Assembly (NCBI GenBank): GCA_900290245.1
Contig: OKRB01000085.1
Location: forward strand, 53,778-117,777
Direction: 5' to 3'
Source of the DNA: Candidatus Sulfuritelmatomonas gaucii
Lineage (GTDB): Bacteria > Acidobacteriota > Terriglobia > Terriglobales > Acidobacteriaceae
Length of the DNA: 64,000 bases
Part shown: one piece after another, positions 18,981-28,586 of the stretch
Layout of the letters: every line of letters starts with the position of its first letter
How positions within the stretch are numbered: the first letter of the stretch is position 1
Notes under the pieces: generated by a model
The model's input: only the letters and a program-made list of their open reading frames with translations
The model's database searches: none
Told to the model about the DNA's origin: nothing
Position numbers and translations under genes: made by a program

Positions 18981-20968
18981 GCGCAGGCCTCCTCGCCAAT
19001 CTCCATCACAAGGTTGCCCAACCCATTCACGGCCGCCGAACATCCCGGTAGCACCAACGTCGCCGCGGTGTATTCGGTCACCATGGCAGGGCCTCCAATC
19101 GAATCACCGGGCTTCAGCATCCCGCGCGTGTAAAACCGCGTCGGCCGAATCCCGCCTTCGAAGTACAAATTGCGTTCGGCATAGCAGGCAGCGCGACCGT
19201 CCCCCGGCACGATCTTCTGTCTCTGCGGCTCATACGGCTCGCTCGCCGCAATCATGCGTAGTCGCAGATTCACGATTTCAGTTGGGCGCGCGGTATCGGC
19301 AAATCCGTAGCGTTGCTGATGCAATTGGTGAAATTCTTCAATCGACAGTATCGGTTTCACCGGATCGTAGCGAACATTTAACTCGTACCCTTGTCGCAGA
19401 TAGCGCAGATCCACGCTGCGCTGCGCGACTCCATTCAAGTCCTCTGCAGCAAACTCCGCCGCGCCTTGTTTCTCAAGCTCGCCGAACGCCGCGCCAAGGT
19501 TCCCGATCGCTTCACCTGGAAGCATCACGGTGCGCGAGTAGTCCCGCACCGCATCGGCAAGCAAAATTCCAATCGCTGAAAGCGCGCCGGGCATAACTGG
19601 AACCAGCACCCTCGAAATCCGTAGTGCCCGCGCCAGTGAACAGGCGTGCAGCGGTCCTCCTCCGCCAAAAGCGACTAGGGTAAAATCGCGCGGATCGTAT
19701 CCACGCTCAACGCTGATCACGCGGATCGCCTTTTCCATCTGCGTCTCCACCACGCGCAAAATGCCCGCCGCGAACTCTTCTACCGTTCCCGCCGTACCCT
19801 TTTGCTCACGCATCATGCGCAGCGTCCGCTCACCGTCGAGCCGCACTTCGCCGCCCAGAAAGCTCTCTGCGTCCATCCGCCCCAGCACAAAATTTGCATC
19901 AGTCACCGTCGCCCGCTCGCCGCGGCCAAAGCAAATCGGCCCAGGATCCGCTCCCGCCGACTCCGGCCCCACGTGCAGCATTCCGCCCGCATCGAATCGC
20001 GCAATCGATCCGCCGCCCGCACCCGCTGTGTGAATATCGAGCATCGGCACGCCGATCGGCGCGCCCGCGATCACCGACTCGCTCGTGCGCTCGGCGCCCG
20101 AAGCGGCGTTGGCCAGAAAAACATCTGTCGAAGTGCCGCCCATGTCGAAGCCGATGATGCGCTCAAACCCGGCCCACTGCGCCACGCGGCATGCGCCCAC
20201 CACGCCACCTGCCGGCCCGCTCAATACGGTACGCACGGGCTCCGTCGCTCCCACTCGCGCCGGAATGATCCCTCCCGATGACTGCATCACATCGACGCGT
20301 CCACCTTTGTATCGCTTACTGACCCGCTCTTCCAGTGTCGCCAGGTAGCTTTGCATGCGCGGCGCAAGATAAGCATTCACCACTGTCGTCGAAGCGCGCT
20401 CGTATTCGCGAAACTCCGGTAGGATTCGGTGCGATGTCGAAATCGGAATTCCCAGCTTGTTTAGGGCCGCTTCCACGCGCCGCTCGGTTTCAGGCTGCGC
20501 GAAGGAAAACAGCAGCGAGATCGCCACGGCATCCGCGCCGCTCGCGCGCACCGCATCGGCCAGCGCTTCCAGTTCTTCATCCATCGGCGACAGCAGCACC
20601 TCGCCCTTAGCGCCCACGCGCTCGCGCAACCCAAAACGCAACTCCCGTGGAACAAAGCATTGCGGAATCGGCGCAAACCAGTCGTAGAGCCGCTCACGTG
20701 CCTGTCGCCCGATCGCGATGGTGTCTTCAAAACCGGTTGTTGTCACAAACGCGACGCGCGCGCCAGTGCGCTCCAGCATTGTGTTGGTGCCCACCGTGGT
20801 GCCATGACGCACCTCCAGGTTTTCTGAGCCGCCCAGTTCCCGCACGCCATCGAGCACCGCCTCTGACGGGTCCTTCGGCGTGGAGAAAAGCTTCTTCACG
20901 TGCAGTTGTCCGTCGACGAGACAAACGCAGTCGGTGAACGTCCCGCCGGTGTCGATCGCAATGCGCAA
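18977..20968 (-). CDS. Hydantoinase A / 5-oxoprolinase-family alpha subunit
   Basis: A 663-residue ASKHA-fold ATPase subunit. The N-terminal phosphate loop reads IDTGGTFTDCVCL. A second one, GFDMGGTSTDV, lies near residue 270, and VAFGGGGPLHAC near 435. Length is usual for HyuA. The start is TTG 20968 (reads MRIAIDTGG) with a GGGGAGTGAG site upstream. The stop overlaps the B subunit start by 4 bp, so the subunits are made together. Cytosolic cyclic-amide hydrolysis, possibly 5-oxoproline salvage, is the expected role. Confidence 0.93.
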   Translation of the reverse strand: MRIAIDTGGTFTDCVCLVDGQLHVKKLFSTPKDPSEAVLDGVRELGGSENLEVRHGTTVGTNTMLERTGARVAFVTTTGFEDTIAIGRQARERLYDWFAPIPQCFVPRELRFGLRERVGAKGEVLLSPMDEELEALADAVRASGADAVAISLLFSFAQPETERRVEAALNKLGIPISTSHRILPEFREYERASTTVVNAYLAPRMQSYLATLEERVSKRYKGGRVDVMQSSGGIIPARVGATEPVRTVLSGPAGGVVGACRVAQWAGFERIIGFDMGGTSTDVFLANAASGAERTSESVIAGAPIGVPMLDIHTAGAGGGSIARFDAGGMLHVGPESAGADPGPICFGRGERATVTDANFVLGRMDAESFLGGEVRLDGERTLRMMREQKGTAGTVEEFAAGILRVVETQMEKAIRVISVERGYDPRDFTLVAFGGGGPLHACSLARALRISRVLVPVMPGALSAIGILLADAVRDYSRTVMLPGEAIGNLGAAFGELEKQGAAEFAAEDLNGVAQRSVDLRYLRQGYELNVRYDPVKPILSIEEFHQLHQQRYGFADTARPTEIVNLRLRMIAASEPYEPQRQKIVPGDGRAACYAERNLYFEGGIRPTRFYTRGMLKPGDSIGGPAMVTEYTAATLVLPGCSAAVNGLGNLVMEIGEEACA

Positions 20969-21128
20969 GCCCGCTCACTCCCCTCATGTGGAGCCGAATG
21001 AAAGTCTCTTCCTGTCTGATTAGCCTAAATCCGCGATCTGCAGCCCGTAGAGAGGATCTCGAACCACAACAGAAATTGGGTCCCCCAGGTCCCGACTCTG
21101 GAACCTGGGATGCGGCGCACAGGTACCC
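20969..21128. other. Intergenic gap with CCCAGGT hairpin
   Basis: This 160-bp gap between same-strand genes contains CCCAGGT (21084-21090) pairing with ACCTGGG (21103-21109). It could terminate the upstream aminotransferase transcript or be another repeat remnant. There is no gene in it. Confidence 0.35.
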
Positions 21129-22331
21129 TCAGCTCAAAAACTCCGCAATCGCCCCGACCACTGTTTCCTGCTCATCCTCGCGCAGCTCCGGGAAGATAGG
21201 CAACGCCAACACCTCGCGAGCGGCGCGTTCCGCCTCAGGGAAATCGCCCTCTTTGTAACCCAGCCCTTTGAGTGCTTCCTGCAGATGCAGCGGAACCGGA
21301 TAATAGATCTCCGACCCAATGCCGCGCGCTGTCAGGAACTCGCGCAATGCGTCGCGCCGCGAAACGCGAATTACGTATTGATGCCAAATATGCCGTGCCC
21401 CTTCCACCTCCCGCGGCAAAACCACTCCCTGCTGGGGATACGGCCCGGCCTCCGCCAACCCGTCCTTCGCGAACAGAGCATGGTAGCGCGCAGCCAGCGT
21501 GCGGCGCGCCTCATTCCACGCCTCAATGTACTTGAGCTTCACCTGGAGCACCGCGCCCTGGAATCCATCCATGCGTGTATTCCAACCGAGCTCGTCATGG
21601 TGGTAGCGACGCCGCATTCCATGCTGGCGCAGCATTTTCACGCGCTCAGCCAACTCTGCGGAGTTGGTTGTCACCATCCCCGCATCGCCTGCCGCGCTCA
21701 AATTCTTGGTGGGATAAAAACTGAACGCCGCCACGTCGCCCAGCCCGCCTGCTTTCTTCCCCTTCCAGGCCGCGCCCCACGCCTGCGCCGCGTCTTCGAT
21801 CAGGATCAGGCCGCGCTTCCGCCCAAGCTCCGCAAAACAATCCCAGTCGGCGCACTGGCCGTACAGGTGCACAGGCAATATCGCGCGCACATAGGTTCCG
21901 CGTGAGCCGTTGAGAACTGCATCCACAGCTCTGGGCGAAAGATTGAACGTGACCGGATCAATGTCGGCCAGCACCGGCGTTGCCCCGGCCCTCAGAACTG
22001 AGCTCACCGAGGCGAAAAAACTGAAAGGAGTGGTCACCACCGCCTGTCCAGGCACAATCTCGGCCGCGGCGAGAGCTAGCCACAGCGCATCCGTACCCGA
22101 GGAGCATCCCAGTGCATGCGCGACGCCCAGTTGCTCCGCCGCAGCGCGCTCAAACGCCGCAACATGCTCGCCAAGAATGAACTCCTGCGTCTCCAGCACG
22201 CGCCCTAGCGCATCTAACAGTTCCTGGTGGAGGACACGATATTGTCGCTTCAAGTCCAGCATCGGCACGTTGGGGTGCGCAGGCTGCGCGGCGTGGGCCG
22301 AATGAGCGGTTGGAATGTCAATTTCTTGCAC
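21129..22331 (-). CDS. DegT/DnrJ/EryC1/StrS-family PLP aminotransferase
   Basis: A 400-residue fold-type I PLP enzyme. After a variable N-terminus comes VPMLDLKRQY, then GCSSGTDALWLAL (cofactor phosphate region). Next are LIPVHLYGQ-like LPVHLYGQ, LIEDAAQAWGA (pyridine-binding Asp), and the Schiff-base Lys near 209 in FSFYPTKNLSAAGDAG. These enzymes aminate keto-sugars for cell-surface polysaccharide or antibiotic sugars. No sugar-pathway genes flank it, so the substrate is unknown. Length is normal for the family, with about 20 extra N-terminal residues. Confidence 0.94.
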   Translation of the reverse strand: MQEIDIPTAHSAHAAQPAHPNVPMLDLKRQYRVLHQELLDALGRVLETQEFILGEHVAAFERAAAEQLGVAHALGCSSGTDALWLALAAAEIVPGQAVVTTPFSFFASVSSVLRAGATPVLADIDPVTFNLSPRAVDAVLNGSRGTYVRAILPVHLYGQCADWDCFAELGRKRGLILIEDAAQAWGAAWKGKKAGGLGDVAAFSFYPTKNLSAAGDAGMVTTNSAELAERVKMLRQHGMRRRYHHDELGWNTRMDGFQGAVLQVKLKYIEAWNEARRTLAARYHALFAKDGLAEAGPYPQQGVVLPREVEGARHIWHQYVIRVSRRDALREFLTARGIGSEIYYPVPLHLQEALKGLGYKEGDFPEAERAAREVLALPIFPELREDEQETVVGAIAEFLS

Positions 22332-22680
22332 ACATCGATGCTATCAGCCAATGAATCGGCAGTGCCCCGGCTTGAGATAGCGGAAACCCCTGCGGAGTCT
22401 ATTTCCGCTAAACCCTTTGGTTCCTTAGCCCTCTGCGTGACTCTTTCGTGGCGTCAAAAAATGGCACACTCCCCAATTCATTTTCCCGGAGTTACCCAGG
22501 GTGACTTCCGGCGAAGCTTCGTGCACCCTTCCCGCGGTTCAAATGCATCAAAAACCTTTATAATGTTGGATTATTGCGGGATTTACCGGCGCCGGGAATT
22601 CCGGAGCCGCCCCCGCTAGTCTGTTTCACGAGGCAAGAGCAGTTGCACACAACTTCAAGAAGAAAGCAGGAGATCGGCAC
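22332..22680. other. Divergent intergenic region between aminotransferase and hfq
   Basis: This 349-bp stretch serves as promoter region for both genes. A perfect -10 hexamer TATAAT lies at 22559-22564 toward hfq; the -35 is poor (GGTTCA at 22536). The hfq leader would be about 110 nt and has a GC-rich foldable segment near 22582-22616. Confidence 0.45.
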
Positions 22681-22992
22681 ATGGAGAACAAGCCGGCACA
22701 AAATATTCAGGACACCTTTCTGAACACGGTTCGGAAGGACAAATCCCCGATTACGATTTATTTGGTCAGCGGAGTGAAGCTGACCGGGAAAATCCGGTCC
22801 TTCGACAAATATTCCGTGCTCCTGGAGAACAATAGCCAGGAACAGTTGATTTTCAAACACGCGATATCAACCGTGGTAAGCAACCGGAGCGTGATCCATA
22901 GCGAACATCGCCCGGCTGCTGTTACGACGGGAATGGGTCCGTCGCCCGTACCGGTGTCGACGATTTCTCAGTCGACCGCGGAACAGCGATAG
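22681..22992 (+). CDS. hfq: RNA chaperone Hfq
   Basis: A 103-residue Sm-like protein. The Sm1 motif is visible in [17 protein letters not shown] (about 22-38), and the Sm2 region has FKHAISTVV (about 59-67). The N-terminal QDTFLN segment that forms the RNA-binding proximal face is conserved. The core is followed by a 35-residue Ser/Thr/Pro-rich, probably disordered C-terminal tail. Hfq hexamers pair small RNAs with mRNAs. AGGAGATCGGCAC precedes the ATG. hflX follows 39 bp later, the same order as in enterobacteria. Confidence 0.97.
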   Translation: MENKPAQNIQDTFLNTVRKDKSPITIYLVSGVKLTGKIRSFDKYSVLLENNSQEQLIFKHAISTVVSNRSVIHSEHRPAAVTTGMGPSPVPVSTISQSTAEQR

Positions 22993-23031
22993 CGGCGGAG
23001 CGTCCTCGACTTGAAGGGCGAGGCGTACCGG

Positions 23032-24564
23032 ATGGGCAGCGTTCGCAGCGGTCCTGGAGTCTCGCCATCCACCGCGCCAAGCGGGCGGAGGCATGGAAAG
23101 CGCGTACCATCCGCGGCCGTTCCTGACCTCACTCACGACCGGCGCGAGCGCGCCATCCTGGTGGGGGTGGCATTCGGGATTCGCCCGCGCGCCAACTACG
23201 CAAGCGCGTTGAGCGCACGAGCCGCGGAAGTGTGCCGGGAATCAGATCCGTCGGCCGCCCCTCCGTCTCCGCCATCTCCTTCTCAACAAACCTCTCGCTT
23301 ACAGAACTCCAGGAACCGCACAAACGGATCTCCGGACCTCGGCGCCGAAGAATCTCTCGCGGAGTTTCGCGAGCTCCTCTTGAGCGCCGGCGGTCAGGTC
23401 GTCGCTGAACTTATGCAGCGCCGCCCCAAGCCCGATCCGGCCACGCTCATCGGCTCCGGCAAAGTGGAAGAGATCGCCGGCATCGCGGCCTCCACGCAAG
23501 CTGACCTCGTTCTCTTCGATCACGACCTCTCGCCCACGCAACTGCGCAACCTCGAGGCCGCGTTGCGTTGCCGCGTCCTCGATCGCACGCAGCTCATCCT
23601 CGACATCTTTGCTCGCCACGCCCGCACCCGCGAAGGCCAATTGCAGGTGGAACTCGCGCAGCTCGAGTACATGCTCCCGCGCCTCACCGGCCGCGGCAAA
23701 GCCATGTCGCAATTAGGCGGCGGCATCGGCACCCGCGGGCCCGGCGAAACACAGCTCGAAACCGACCGTCGCCGCATTCAGCGCCGTATCGATCAACTCA
23801 AGCTCGACCTTGAAGGCGTCCGTCGCGTGCGCCGCCAGCAGCGTCAGCGCCGCGAAGCCGTTCCCGTCCCGACCGTCGCGCTCGTCGGCTACACCAACGC
23901 GGGCAAAAGCACGTTGTTCAACTGCGTCACCGGTGCGCAGGTGCTTTCCTCGTCCCGCATGTTCGCCACGCTCGACCCCAAATTGCGCGCCGTTGAACTG
24001 CCCAGCCGCCGGCGCGTGCTGCTGTCTGACACGGTCGGCTTCATCCGCAATCTTCCCCACACGCTGGTCACCAGCTTTCGCGCCACGCTCGAAGAAGTCG
24101 AGCAGGCTGAAGTACTCATTCACGTGCGCGACGCTTCATCAAGCTATGGCGAAGAGCAAAAAGCCCAGGTCGAAAAAGTCCTTGGCGAGCTCGAATCTCT
24201 TGCCAAGCCCCGCATCGAAGTCCTGAATAAAATCGACCTGCTCTCTGAAGACGAGCGCGCGGCCTTGCTGTCTCGCACCAACACCTGCCCAAAAGGTGAA
24301 AGCGCGGTAACGCCCGCGTCGGCGCTTACCGGCGAAGGTGTCGAGTCTCTCCTCGCCGCCATCGACGCCGCTCTGCGCTCCGATCCCGTCGTTGATGCAG
24401 AATTCCGCATTCCGCAGCACGAAGGCGCTGCGCTCGCAGCCGTTGAAGCCGGCATGATCATTCACACCCGCGAATACGAGGGCAACCTTGTCCGCCTCAC
24501 GGTCAGCGGCCCGGCCTCACTCGTTGGCCGCATGCGCCGTTTCCGCGCAGAAAAATCCGCGTAG
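23032..24564 (+). CDS. hflX: Ribosome-associated GTPase HflX
   Basis: A GTPase of about 510 residues. An HflX N-terminal domain contains [15 protein letters not shown] and [19 protein letters not shown] coiled coil follows, then the G domain with G1 [10 protein letters not shown] (about 286-295), [11 protein letters not shown] (G3) and NKIDLL (G4). HflX splits stalled or hibernating 70S ribosomes. Start choice is uncertain: ATG 23032 follows AGGGCGAGG; TTG 23011 is an alternative. The first 50 residues are low-complexity and unlike the family, so the true start could be later. Probably co-transcribed with hfq. Confidence 0.95.
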   Translation: MGSVRSGPGVSPSTAPSGRRHGKRVPSAAVPDLTHDRRERAILVGVAFGIRPRANYASALSARAAEVCRESDPSAAPPSPPSPSQQTSRLQNSRNRTNGSPDLGAEESLAEFRELLLSAGGQVVAELMQRRPKPDPATLIGSGKVEEIAGIAASTQADLVLFDHDLSPTQLRNLEAALRCRVLDRTQLILDIFARHARTREGQLQVELAQLEYMLPRLTGRGKAMSQLGGGIGTRGPGETQLETDRRRIQRRIDQLKLDLEGVRRVRRQQRQRREAVPVPTVALVGYTNAGKSTLFNCVTGAQVLSSSRMFATLDPKLRAVELPSRRRVLLSDTVGFIRNLPHTLVTSFRATLEEVEQAEVLIHVRDASSSYGEEQKAQVEKVLGELESLAKPRIEVLNKIDLLSEDERAALLSRTNTCPKGESAVTPASALTGEGVESLLAAIDAALRSDPVVDAEFRIPQHEGAALAAVEAGMIIHTREYEGNLVRLTVSGPASLVGRMRRFRAEKSA

Positions 24565-24587
24565 CCTTCGGAAAGGAATTATGGGAT

Positions 24588-24643
24588 TGTCATCCTGAGC
24601 GAGGTCGCTCGAATTTTTTGCGAGCGACGAGTCGAAAGACATG
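24588..24643. repeat. Dispersed hairpin repeat family TGTCATCCTGAG, copy 2
   Basis: TGTCATCCTGAGCG is followed by an inner 8-bp stem GTCGCTCG (24604-24611)/CGAGCGAC (24621-24628) with a T-rich loop, then GAGTCGAAAGACATGC. It lies between convergent hflX and VOC genes and may also act as a terminator. Confidence 0.85.
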
Positions 24644-24673
24644 CTACTTCCTTTTATAGGTGCCAGTAACAAA

Positions 24674-24991
24674 TTACTTCGTCAGGTTGTAAATCAGCCC
24701 GTAGGGGTCCTTCACATAGCAGCGAGGAAATTCCGGCTCATCTTTCACGATCTCGCATCCACTCGCCACCAACCGCGCCTTGGCCTCTTCCACGTCAGCC
24801 ACTGTCACCTCCAGCACAGGGCCAAGCGCCGGTCCCTCTTCAATAAACAGGTTGATGTGGTCCCCGTGCAGGTCAATCCACCGATCATGCTCACCGGTGA
24901 TTGTGAAGCCCAGTTCCTTCACATAGAAGCCCGCCGCTGCCTTCGGATCCAGCGCTTGTATCAGAATGTCTGTGCCGAATGTATTTGCCAC
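24674..24991 (-). CDS. VOC-superfamily (glyoxalase/bleomycin-resistance-like) protein
   Basis: A 105-residue single VOC domain. The sequence shows the beta-alpha-beta-beta-beta pattern, with DPKAAAGFYVKELGF near the N-terminus, IDLHGDHINLF in the middle and FPRCYVKDPYGLIYNLTK at the end. Such proteins bind a metal or small ligand; without clear metal ligands the substrate is unknown. The start is GTG 24991 with GAGGAG upstream. It lies 50 bp after the giant pseudouridine synthase gene on the same strand. Confidence 0.85.
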   Translation of the reverse strand: MANTFGTDILIQALDPKAAAGFYVKELGFTITGEHDRWIDLHGDHINLFIEEGPALGPVLEVTVADVEEAKARLVASGCEIVKDEPEFPRCYVKDPYGLIYNLTK

Positions 24992-25041
24992 ATGGTCTCC
25001 TCATAAGCCGCAGACAGACAAAGGGGCCATTCGCCTGCCGT

Positions 25042-27276
25042 TCAACCCCGCTTCCAACCGCCGCGCTGCCCGCCGGGCCGCGAGAATCCGGGCTTTCGGT
25101 CGCGCCCGCCTTGGCCACGAAACTTGCCAAACCCTCCCGGCTTCGCGCCAAACTTCGCACCCGTCTGAAAGCCCTTGCTCTTTCCGCCTTCGAACCGTGG
25201 CTTTCCCTCGCCGGCCCGTTCGAGGGCTGGCCGCTCTCCGCGTCCGAACTGCGGCCTTTCACTTCGCGGGAAAGCCGGCCGCTCACCGCGTGGCGGAAAT
25301 GGCTTACGCCGCTCGCCATCGAAGCGGCCTCCTCCACCCTCACGCCGTGGACCACCCTCACGCCGTGGACCGCCCTCGCGCCGCGGAGGCCCGCTAAATC
25401 CCGGCTTCTTGAAACCTGGCTTCGCACCAAACGGGCGCTGCCCTTCGCGCCGCCCACGGTCGCCCCAAGCCTGGGGTCCTCGCGGACCGCTCTCCATCCG
25501 TGGCGAAGAGTTTTCGCCACCACGAAAGGGCTTCCCTCCGCCCTGAAACGGCGCCCCACCGCGCTCGCGCCGTTCTCCGCCGCCAAACGGCCTTCTCTCT
25601 CCACGTTCGCGCCGTTCTCCACCTGCAAACGGCCTTCTCTCTCCGCGCTCGCGAAACTCCCGGTCCCGCGGCTGCCATTCCTTCTTCGGTTCACGCGCCG
25701 GGCCCTGACCCTGCGGACGTTCACCTTGACCCGCCGGACGATCACCCGGCCCCCAAGGCTTCTGCCCGCGCTGTTCCTTCCGGCCGAATTGTCCCGCTGG
25801 CCTCTCAAAGCGCGGCTTCGCAGCCTGGTTGCGGCGTTCGCGGAATTTGCCGCGCTTCTCCGCCGCAATCCCTGCCTCCTTCGGCAGCACCCGGTCAAGA
25901 TTCACACGCCGCGGCTTGATCTTGCCCTCAGCGGTCAATCGCAGAGCGTTCACTTCATCCGTCGACAGCTCGCGCATCTTCCCCGGCTCCACGTCCAGCA
26001 CGAGCGGCCCGTATCCCACGCGCCGAATCTTCTCGGCAAAATGTCCGATGGCCGCGAACATCTTGCGCAACTCGCGGTTTCGTCCTTCGGTCAGCACCAC
26101 CTCATACCAGGGGTTGTCGCCATGGCGTACCTGATGTACTCGCGCCGGCGCCGTCTGCACATGCTCCGAGCCCTTCTCGCCCCTCTCGATCGCCAGACCG
26201 CCGCGCAGCCGCTCCAGTTCCGCCTCGCTTGGTTGTCCAGCAACCTTCACCAGGTATGTCTTCTCCACTCCCGATCCGGCCTTCGTCAGCAAGTTGGCCA
26301 GCTCGCCATCGTTGGTCATCAACAACAGGCCTTCGCTCTGGTAGTCGAGCCTTCCCACCGGATACACCCGTTCCTGCATCTTCGCGAAGAACTTCATCAC
26401 CGTAGGCCGGCCTTCGGGATCGCTCACCGTGGTCACGAAGCCCTTCGGCTTGTTCAGCAGGAAATACCTGTGCCGCTCCGCGCCATGCAGCAGTTTTCCG
26501 TCCACGCGAATATGGTCGCGCGCAGCATCGGCCTTGCTTCCCAACGTTGTCACCACTTGCCCATTCACCATCACGCGGCCCGCTACGATCATCTCTTCCG
26601 CGCGCCGGCGGCTGGCAACTCCAGCCTTCGACAAAATCTTCTGCAGCCGTTCGAGCTTCCCCGGTTCCCGCGCCTCGTCCGCACCTGCAAAGTCAGCCGC
26701 GGCCTCCGTATCTGTCGCCGCCGCCGCGTCCTTCGCCGCTTGCCTTGCGCGTTCTTCCTTCGCCAGTCGTGCCGCTCCGCGCCCGGGTCCGGCTTCCAGG
26801 CCCGCGTCCATCGCCGCCAGGTTCGTGTCGGCCCGAAACGCCTCCATCTCCACCTTCGCGTGAGCTTTGGCTTCGCCCGTGTAGGTTCGGCCTTCGCCAT
26901 CCGTCGTGTCCCCGACCGGATCAACAACCGGGTCGCCAATCCCATATCCGGCGAAACTCACCTCAACTTTGGCTTTCGTCTTCCGAGCCTTCGTTGCCGG
27001 AGCTGCAGCCTTCGGTTTGGCCTCGCTCCCCTTTGAGGCGCGCTCTTTCACGCGCTCGACCGTCGGCTTGGCCCTTGTTGTGGCGGCCTTCACGCCCTTC
27101 CCGGGCTTGGCATTCGCAGCCCCTGCCTTGGCAGGCTTCGGCGTCGCCACTTTCTTTTTGGCCGCGGCCTTCTTCGTCTTCGCGCCGGTTTCTTTCGCCC
27201 GCGCCGCTGACTCCACTGAGGCAGACGCGCGCTTTGCCGCAGGCGCGGCCGATTTCCGTTTTACTTTTTCCGTCAT
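25042..27276 (-). CDS. RluB-type rRNA pseudouridine synthase with long N- and C-terminal low-complexity extensions
   Basis: A 744-residue protein, about three times the usual RluB/RsuA length. Residues 1-200 are Ala/Lys-rich. An S4 RNA-binding domain starts near 205 (RLQKILSKAGVASRRRAEE). The catalytic domain has GRLDYQSEGLLLMTNDG with the catalytic Asp near 309 and ends near 440. From about 450 to 744 the chain is Arg/Gly/Pro/Phe-rich, with repeated GGERRERGERRPF-like units encoded by tandem DNA repeats. The family makes pseudouridine in 23S rRNA near the peptidyl-transferase centre. The RG-rich tail is probably disordered and RNA-binding. It follows scpB by 20 bp, so they are likely one operon. 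Confidence 0.93.
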   Translation of the reverse strand: MTEKVKRKSAAPAAKRASASVESAARAKETGAKTKKAAAKKKVATPKPAKAGAANAKPGKGVKAATTRAKPTVERVKERASKGSEAKPKAAAPATKARKTKAKVEVSFAGYGIGDPVVDPVGDTTDGEGRTYTGEAKAHAKVEMEAFRADTNLAAMDAGLEAGPGRGAARLAKEERARQAAKDAAAATDTEAAADFAGADEAREPGKLERLQKILSKAGVASRRRAEEMIVAGRVMVNGQVVTTLGSKADAARDHIRVDGKLLHGAERHRYFLLNKPKGFVTTVSDPEGRPTVMKFFAKMQERVYPVGRLDYQSEGLLLMTNDGELANLLTKAGSGVEKTYLVKVAGQPSEAELERLRGGLAIERGEKGSEHVQTAPARVHQVRHGDNPWYEVVLTEGRNRELRKMFAAIGHFAEKIRRVGYGPLVLDVEPGKMRELSTDEVNALRLTAEGKIKPRRVNLDRVLPKEAGIAAEKRGKFRERRNQAAKPRFERPAGQFGRKEQRGQKPWGPGDRPAGQGERPQGQGPAREPKKEWQPRDREFRERGERRPFAGGERRERGERRPFGGGERRERGGAPFQGGGKPFRGGENSSPRMESGPRGPQAWGDRGRREGQRPFGAKPGFKKPGFSGPPRREGGPRREGGPRREGGGGRFDGERRKPFPPRGERPAFPRSERPQFGRGERPALERAGEGKPRFEGGKSKGFQTGAKFGAKPGGFGKFRGQGGRDRKPGFSRPGGQRGGWKRG

Positions 27277-27296
27277 GGGAAAGCCTCGGTTCCTGA

Positions 27297-28340
27297 TTAC
27301 TCGGGATCGCCCGGTGCGCGCTCGCCACTTTGTGTTGAGCCGTCTAGGTTAGATTCCGATTCCGGCGCGGGCTCATTCTGCTCGACACTAAGATCGGGGT
27401 TGAACTCCTCGGTCGCAGGCGCCGCCGTTTCCGCGTTCGCTTCCGATTCCGGCTCCTCCAGTTCGCTGGCGGCCATCTTTTCAAACTCCTCCATCGACGG
27501 CAGCTCAGAAACATCTTTCAACCCGAAGCGCAAAAGGAACTCGCGCGTGGTCTTATAAAGAATCGGCCGGCCCACGACCGGTTTGCGTCCCGCCGTGGTG
27601 ATTAGCTTGCGTGCCAGCAGCGACCCAAAAACCCCCGATGAATCCACGCCGCGAATTTCGTTCACCTCCGGCGCTGTCACCGGCTGCTTGTAGGCAATCA
27701 CGGCCAGTGTCTCCAGCGCCGGCATTGACAATTTGAGCGGCGGTTTCTGACTCTTCACAAACGAGCGCACCGCATCGTGGCATTCCGGCTTCGTAGCCAT
27801 TCGATATCCGCCGGCAATCTCGCGAATCTCAATGCCGCGCCCGTCCGCTGCGTACTCTGCGATGAGCTCGTCCAGCAGTTGCCTGATTACGGCGCGAACC
27901 TCGCGCTCGCGCAACTTCGCAGCCCGTTTTGCCTCCGCTTCGATCGCAGCCTCGTCCGTTGGTCCGGGTTCCGCAGCAGGTTCCGCGTTCGCTTCGCCGG
28001 TCTCAGGCAATGATTCCGTTTCTTGCGGAGCTAGCACAGAATCTTCTAGTCTCTTTGACTGCGAGCTCTCATCTTCAACGTCTTCGCCCGCAGCTTTGCT
28101 TTCCTCTCCCGCCTCGCCAGTTGCAACCGGCTCCAGCTCAAGGTAGGGAAAAGCATCGTTGAGCTGCGACGCTGAATTCTGCGGCGTTTCCGGCGCCGCT
28201 TCGCGGACTTCCGCCGCCGCGGCATCCTGCTCGGCCTTCCACTCCAACGCTTCGTCAGCAAACAACGCGGCCAGTTGGGCCGGCATCACCGGCTCGTCAA
28301 CGGCATAAATCACGGCTTCAAGCTTTGCTTTCAGGCTCAT
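27297..28340 (-). CDS. scpB: Segregation and condensation protein B with acidic insertion
   Basis: A 347-residue ScpB; typical members are about 180-200. The start is ATG 28340 (MSLKAKLEAVIYAVDEPV), where homology begins; the frame stays open further upstream but reads like the opposite-strand shadow. The first winged-helix region is split by about 110 acidic residues (Glu/Ala/Ser-rich, about 38-145). It resumes at REREVRAVIRQLLDEL. The second winged helix has LETLAVIAYKQPVTAPEVNEIRG and GRPILYKTT. ScpB forms the SMC-ScpAB complex for chromosome segregation. scpA is not adjacent in the window. The following RluB-type gene is a common neighbour. Confidence 0.93.
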   Translation of the reverse strand: MSLKAKLEAVIYAVDEPVMPAQLAALFADEALEWKAEQDAAAAEVREAAPETPQNSASQLNDAFPYLELEPVATGEAGEESKAAGEDVEDESSQSKRLEDSVLAPQETESLPETGEANAEPAAEPGPTDEAAIEAEAKRAAKLREREVRAVIRQLLDELIAEYAADGRGIEIREIAGGYRMATKPECHDAVRSFVKSQKPPLKLSMPALETLAVIAYKQPVTAPEVNEIRGVDSSGVFGSLLARKLITTAGRKPVVGRPILYKTTREFLLRFGLKDVSELPSMEEFEKMAASELEEPESEANAETAAPATEEFNPDLSVEQNEPAPESESNLDGSTQSGERAPGDPE

Positions 28341-28586
28341 GTGCGCATCAGGCACCCCGTCAGAACTCAGGCGCCATTCTGTATGGTACCGGATGTGCCT
28401 TTCCCTCTGCCTCTTTCCCCAACCTGGCGCCGCTCTTGCTTCCAAAATAGAAGCGCTGAATGCGCTTTTCTCCGAATCGCAATCCTGCGCACTCACCTCA
28501 AAGCAGTTCAGAACGACAATCACACCAGCCGCTGCGGCATACCGCGGTATTCTCAAACTCACTGCTCTCCCGCAGGGAGGTCCCCG

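Noticed and set aside
24979..27036. A 685-residue plus-strand frame opposite the RluB-type gene
   Set aside because: It mirrors the Arg/Gly repeat on the other strand, giving Pro/Ala/Arg low complexity; not a gene.
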